Position numbers and translations under genes: made by a program. Shown here one piece after another: positions 61,258 to 64,000 of a DNA stretch of 64,000 nucleotides; position 1 is the stretch's first letter; each line of letters starts with the position of its first letter. Below the pieces are notes generated by a model, which was given only the letters and a program-made list of their open reading frames with translations, searched no databases and was not told where the DNA came from. Source of the stretch: JANQJA01 sp047947185 (GTDB lineage Bacteria > Pseudomonadota > Gammaproteobacteria > Pseudomonadales > Azotimanducaceae); the NCBI GenBank assembly GCA_047947185.1, contig CP170502.1:5208001-5272000 (forward strand), in the 5' to 3' direction.

Positions 61258-61974
61258 CTATTGGATGGTAAATTCCAGGCTGCCCAGCAGCCCGTAGTCG
61301 GCAATGTAATGACCCGGCGTGGCGGGCACAACCTTGCCGCAGGTGCCTGTCATCAGGTAAGCGTTGCTGAGGTTATGCCCGAGCATGTTTGCCTGCGGGA
61401 TCATCCAGTCCAGTGCCGAGACCGGGCCATCAAGTGAGTCGCGCAGGGTTGCAGAGGCAACCAGTTCACCATCACGCGTCAGGTGAATGGCCACGGCATC
61501 ATAGTCAGCGGGATTCTCCCACCAGGGTTGCTGGCGCCCCTTGATAAACTGGTTGGCTGCGAGATTACTCGCCACCAGGTTGCTGGCTGTTATGTCTTCC
61601 GGCCGCGAAAAATCCGGGCGCACCAGCTCAATAGCCGGTCCCGCGGCGACGGGTGTGCCGTCAGCACCCAGGGTAATCCCGATCTCACATTCGATGGCCA
61701 GCTTTGGCAGTGCCCGGATCACCGCTCCCGGCGCATGTTCACCCTGGGTATAAAGCTGGCCCAGCAGTGCATGATCCAGGCCCAGGCCCGCCTGTGCGCG
61801 CCGGTTGGTCACGCCGGCCTTGATACCCCCGGGCACATTCGTCGACACCAGTTTTACCACCTCCGCCTGTATCCCGTAGGCCTCCGTGAGCGTCAGGTCC
61901 TTTGGGAAAGGGGGCAGCGGCAGGTTATCCCTGATTGCGGCGGCGACTGCTGAAATGAGTTCTGTAGGTTCCAT
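61258..61974 (-). CDS. 2-keto-4-pentenoate hydratase-like protein (FAH superfamily)
   Basis: A 238-residue protein of the MhpD/TodG type: GIKAGVTNRRAQAGLGLD, CEIGITLGADGTPVAAGPAIELVRPDFSR (metal ligand Glu in CEIG) and the C-terminal GTCGKVVPATPGHYIADYGLLGSLEF. Such enzymes hydrate 2-hydroxypentadienoate-type products of aromatic meta-cleavage. The aromatic cluster lies some 37 kb away, so a link is possible but unproven. It starts 3 bp after the LanC-like gene, so the two are co-transcribed. Confidence 0.82.
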   Translation of the reverse strand: MEPTELISAVAAAIRDNLPLPPFPKDLTLTEAYGIQAEVVKLVSTNVPGGIKAGVTNRRAQAGLGLDHALLGQLYTQGEHAPGAVIRALPKLAIECEIGITLGADGTPVAAGPAIELVRPDFSRPEDITASNLVASNLAANQFIKGRQQPWWENPADYDAVAIHLTRDGELVASATLRDSLDGPVSALDWMIPQANMLGHNLSNAYLMTGTCGKVVPATPGHYIADYGLLGSLEFTIQ

Positions 61975-61977
61975 GGG

Positions 61978-63279
61978 CTAACTGAACGGCGTTTCCGGCA
62001 GGGCAATCTTGCACGGTTTGCCTGCACTGATCGAGTTGAAGTGAAGCAGGAAGCTGCCAATGCCTGCAGCACCCTGCATGTACCCGGTCTGTACTTCGGT
62101 AAACTCGGGTCGGTTACGGTGCTCAGCCTGGGACCAGGCCATACCGGCGCCGGTTTCACTGTGTTTGACCAGGTGTTCGGCAATCCGCCTGGCAAAATTC
62201 AGGTAAACCTTGTTGCCAGATTGTTTGTACAGAAAGAGCGCGTAGTCGCCAATACCCGCATCGCCGCAGCACTGGCCAAAATTCTGCCAGAGCCCCGGGC
62301 TGCGCACTTCCGGCGCCCCGGTGCTGGTCAGCCCCCGGAAGTTGGCCTCGAGCCAGGTCCAGTAGGTTTCGTCACCGGTAATCTGGTGTAGCAGCGCCAT
62401 CAGGCGTCCCGTACCGGCCGGACCGTGACAGACGCCAAGGTAGAAGGTTTTCGGTGGCTGCTGTTCTTCCAGGTGGCAGACGAGAAAACCCTCGGATTGT
62501 TCAACAGTCCTCGACCTGATGTAGTCGGCGGCGGACCTGGCGGCGTCAAGGTAGCGCGGATCCGGTTGTTCGCGATACAGGTCAGCCAGGAAATAGCCCA
62601 CACCGGCGCCCCCGTGGGCAAAATTGGGTGCGGTGAACGCAAACGGCATGTCCACCATCATGAACCAGCGCAGACCCTGGTCAGTGTGTTCGGCAACTTC
62701 CAGCAACCTGTCCGCCACTTTTATTGCCAGAGGGAGTGCTTCGTCGGTCAGCTTTTCCCGATGGGCGTACAGGTAAATAATGCCGGCGCCGGCGGCACCC
62801 ACAGACAGGTCGACAACTTCCCGTTCGCCGGTAATGCCGGTAATGTCAGAGAAAGGCACCGGTTCAATCCAACCTATGCCAGCACCCATTTCTGTCGCCT
62901 GGGCGGTCATACACTCGAGTGCCAGTATGGCCGCCGTGCGAAACTTCTTCTCTCTTGATGCCTTGAAAAGTTCGTTCAGCACAAAAACGTAACCCGGCCA
63001 GCCACTGTAAAAGCCTATAGTGAGAAATGAGTTGCTGGCAGCTTTGTGCTCCACGTACGCCAGCAGGTCATCACCCGCCAGCACCGCCTTGCGCAGGTAG
63101 GTCTGGTTGCCGGTGGACCTGTGCAGCTCAAGGTAATAGAGCAGCACACCCGCACTGCCATGGTAAAGCGTTCGCACCGGTTTACCGTCGGGTGTACGGT
63201 TCCAGGCAATCCCGTGGTTGGTCGCGACGCGGCTGGTCTCCAGAAATTTTTCAACTTGCTGGGCTTGCTGCAGGTACAT
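61978..63279 (-). CDS. Stand-alone LanC-like cyclase-fold protein
   Basis: ATG 63279 with GAGGA 7 nt upstream gives 433 residues. Seven glycine motifs mark the alpha/alpha toroid of LanC: YHGSAGVLL, FYSGWPGYV, VGAAGAGII, HGGAGVGYF, CHGPAGTGR, CCGDAGIGD and MQGAAGIGS. LanC binds zinc with Cys, then Cys-His. Here Cys 284 (CHG) matches the first, but the second site reads Cys-Cys (337-338, CCG), so the His ligand is replaced by Cys. No precursor peptide or LanB/LanM is in the window. It may be a peptide cyclase or, like eukaryotic LANCL, act on other thiols. Confidence 0.82.
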   Translation of the reverse strand: MYLQQAQQVEKFLETSRVATNHGIAWNRTPDGKPVRTLYHGSAGVLLYYLELHRSTGNQTYLRKAVLAGDDLLAYVEHKAASNSFLTIGFYSGWPGYVFVLNELFKASREKKFRTAAILALECMTAQATEMGAGIGWIEPVPFSDITGITGEREVVDLSVGAAGAGIIYLYAHREKLTDEALPLAIKVADRLLEVAEHTDQGLRWFMMVDMPFAFTAPNFAHGGAGVGYFLADLYREQPDPRYLDAARSAADYIRSRTVEQSEGFLVCHLEEQQPPKTFYLGVCHGPAGTGRLMALLHQITGDETYWTWLEANFRGLTSTGAPEVRSPGLWQNFGQCCGDAGIGDYALFLYKQSGNKVYLNFARRIAEHLVKHSETGAGMAWSQAEHRNRPEFTEVQTGYMQGAAGIGSFLLHFNSISAGKPCKIALPETPFS

Positions 63280-63299
63280 TGTCAAATCCTCGTCAATGT

Positions 63300-64000
63300 T
63301 TACCGGGTCCAGCTGTGCGCCTGTTGGTGCACAACATCAATCAGGTTGCCCATGGCCAGGTGCATGTCAATCAGGTGTAGCCCCCAGCCGGCTGATACCT
63401 CACCGTTTATCATGACATCGCCGGCAATGTCGTCAGTGCGTGGATCGTCCGGGTTACCGTGCAGCGTGACCGACAGGTAGGCGCCACGTTCATTATCCAC
63501 ACATTCGGCACTCAGCAAGCCCGGCACACTCACGAAAGGCGTAGCTATGGTCTTTCCCTGGACCCAGGCGCCCTGCGCGCCTGAACTCATGCCCACGCCA
63601 GCGGCAGCAAGGTAGGCATGCAGCGGGGCAGAACCACCGCCGAGCGCAGCCGGATTATTGCAGGCGGCCACCATTTCATCCCCGGGGACCCGGCCAAAGA
63701 GGCTATCCGCAGGGGGGGCAATGGTATCGCGGAAGGACGCATAGGAAATGACGCAGCCGGTTTCGGCAGCGCTGGTGCAGAGCGGCAGATGCTGGAAGCT
63801 GCCACCCACAAGTTTCCCGCGCGGCACCGACAGGCGTGTGCCGATCAACAGGGCAGACACAATCCTGTCCTGTATGGGTTTGCCTTCAATCTCGTTTGCG
63901 ATCAACTGGGTCAACACGCCCGATCCCTGTGAGTGGCCAATCAGCACAACTCCGCGACCCTGGTTGTCATGCGTGAGGTAATCTTCCCAGGCGGCCTTGA
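63300..64000 (-). CDS. DUF3089-like alpha/beta hydrolase, partial
   Basis: The frame stays open to the right edge, so only the C-terminal 232 residues or so are present. The nucleophile elbow IGHSQGSGV is visible about 25 residues in, the pattern of DUF3089 hydrolases (VLVGHSQGS). AETGCVISYASFRDTIAP and the late His in GWGLHLIDMH fit the fold. It is probably a secreted or periplasmic esterase, but its N-terminus is missing. It lies 20 bp upstream of the LanC-like gene on the same strand and probably shares its transcript. Confidence 0.75.
   Translation of the reverse strand, partial: KAAWEDYLTHDNQGRGVVLIGHSQGSGVLTQLIANEIEGKPIQDRIVSALLIGTRLSVPRGKLVGGSFQHLPLCTSAAETGCVISYASFRDTIAPPADSLFGRVPGDEMVAACNNPAALGGGSAPLHAYLAAAGVGMSSGAQGAWVQGKTIATPFVSVPGLLSAECVDNERGAYLSVTLHGNPDDPRTDDIAGDVMINGEVSAGWGLHLIDMHLAMGNLIDVVHQQAHSWTR

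Overview
The window is a gene-dense, GC-rich stretch of a Gram-negative chromosome, most likely from a free-living gammaproteobacterium. The cmoA/cmoB pair for tRNA wobble modification, the PilZ/DUF1631 pair, TonB-dependent uptake and the many CoA-linked catabolic genes all point that way. I cannot name a genus. I see no rRNA, tRNA, integrase, transposase or CRISPR array, and nearly all of the DNA is coding.

Layout. 0-7 kb: a metallophosphoesterase, then an iron(III) ABC importer (binding protein, permease, ATPase) behind a perfect Fur-box palindrome, then a convergent PilZ/DUF1631 pair. 7-17.5 kb: hydrolases, a 5'-nucleotidase, an RluA-type pseudouridine synthase, a MoxR-like AAA+/VWA pair, and a three-gene overlapping operon (unknown protein, APH-type kinase, small unknown) behind a good sigma70 promoter. 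17.5-24.5 kb: a phosphatase-like protein, then an aromatic-ring degradation cluster (SDR, FAH-family hydrolase, ring-hydroxylating dioxygenase alpha and beta subunits, extradiol dioxygenase, glutathione transferase, dienelactone hydrolase). 24.5-29.3 kb: cmoA, a membrane protein and cmoB, a probable small RNA with its own promoter, tandem repeats and terminator, an HNH protein, a crotonase and a metallophosphoesterase.

29.4-38.8 kb is the most unusual part. It is a compact operon of a TPR plus outer-membrane beta-barrel protein (Slam/type XI secretion-like), an exported FecR-domain protein with a glycine-rich beta-type C-terminus, and a lipoprotein of about 2,144 residues built from three copies of a roughly 600-residue module. 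I read it as a candidate surface-assembly system with two clients.

38.8-49.7 kb: a PhyH-type dioxygenase, a VOC protein, an MBL-fold alkylsulfatase-like enzyme, a Lon protease, a membrane flavin reductase with an exported cytochrome b5-like partner, a luciferase-like monooxygenase, six tandem 50-bp palindromic repeats, a YfcE-like phosphodiesterase, a class III CoA transferase, a macro-domain protein and a tiny coiled-coil protein. 49.7-56.9 kb: RecQ, acyl-CoA dehydrogenase, an ABC-F ATPase that appears to start at CTG, an amidohydrolase and two unknown genes. 57-64 kb: a large TonB-dependent receptor with a strong terminator, then on the other strand a crotonase, a 2-keto-4-pentenoate hydratase-like protein, a LanC-like cyclase with an altered zinc site, and a hydrolase that runs off the window.

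Starts were chosen from ribosome-binding sites, overlaps and family N-termini. All functional calls rest on motifs read by eye, without database searches.
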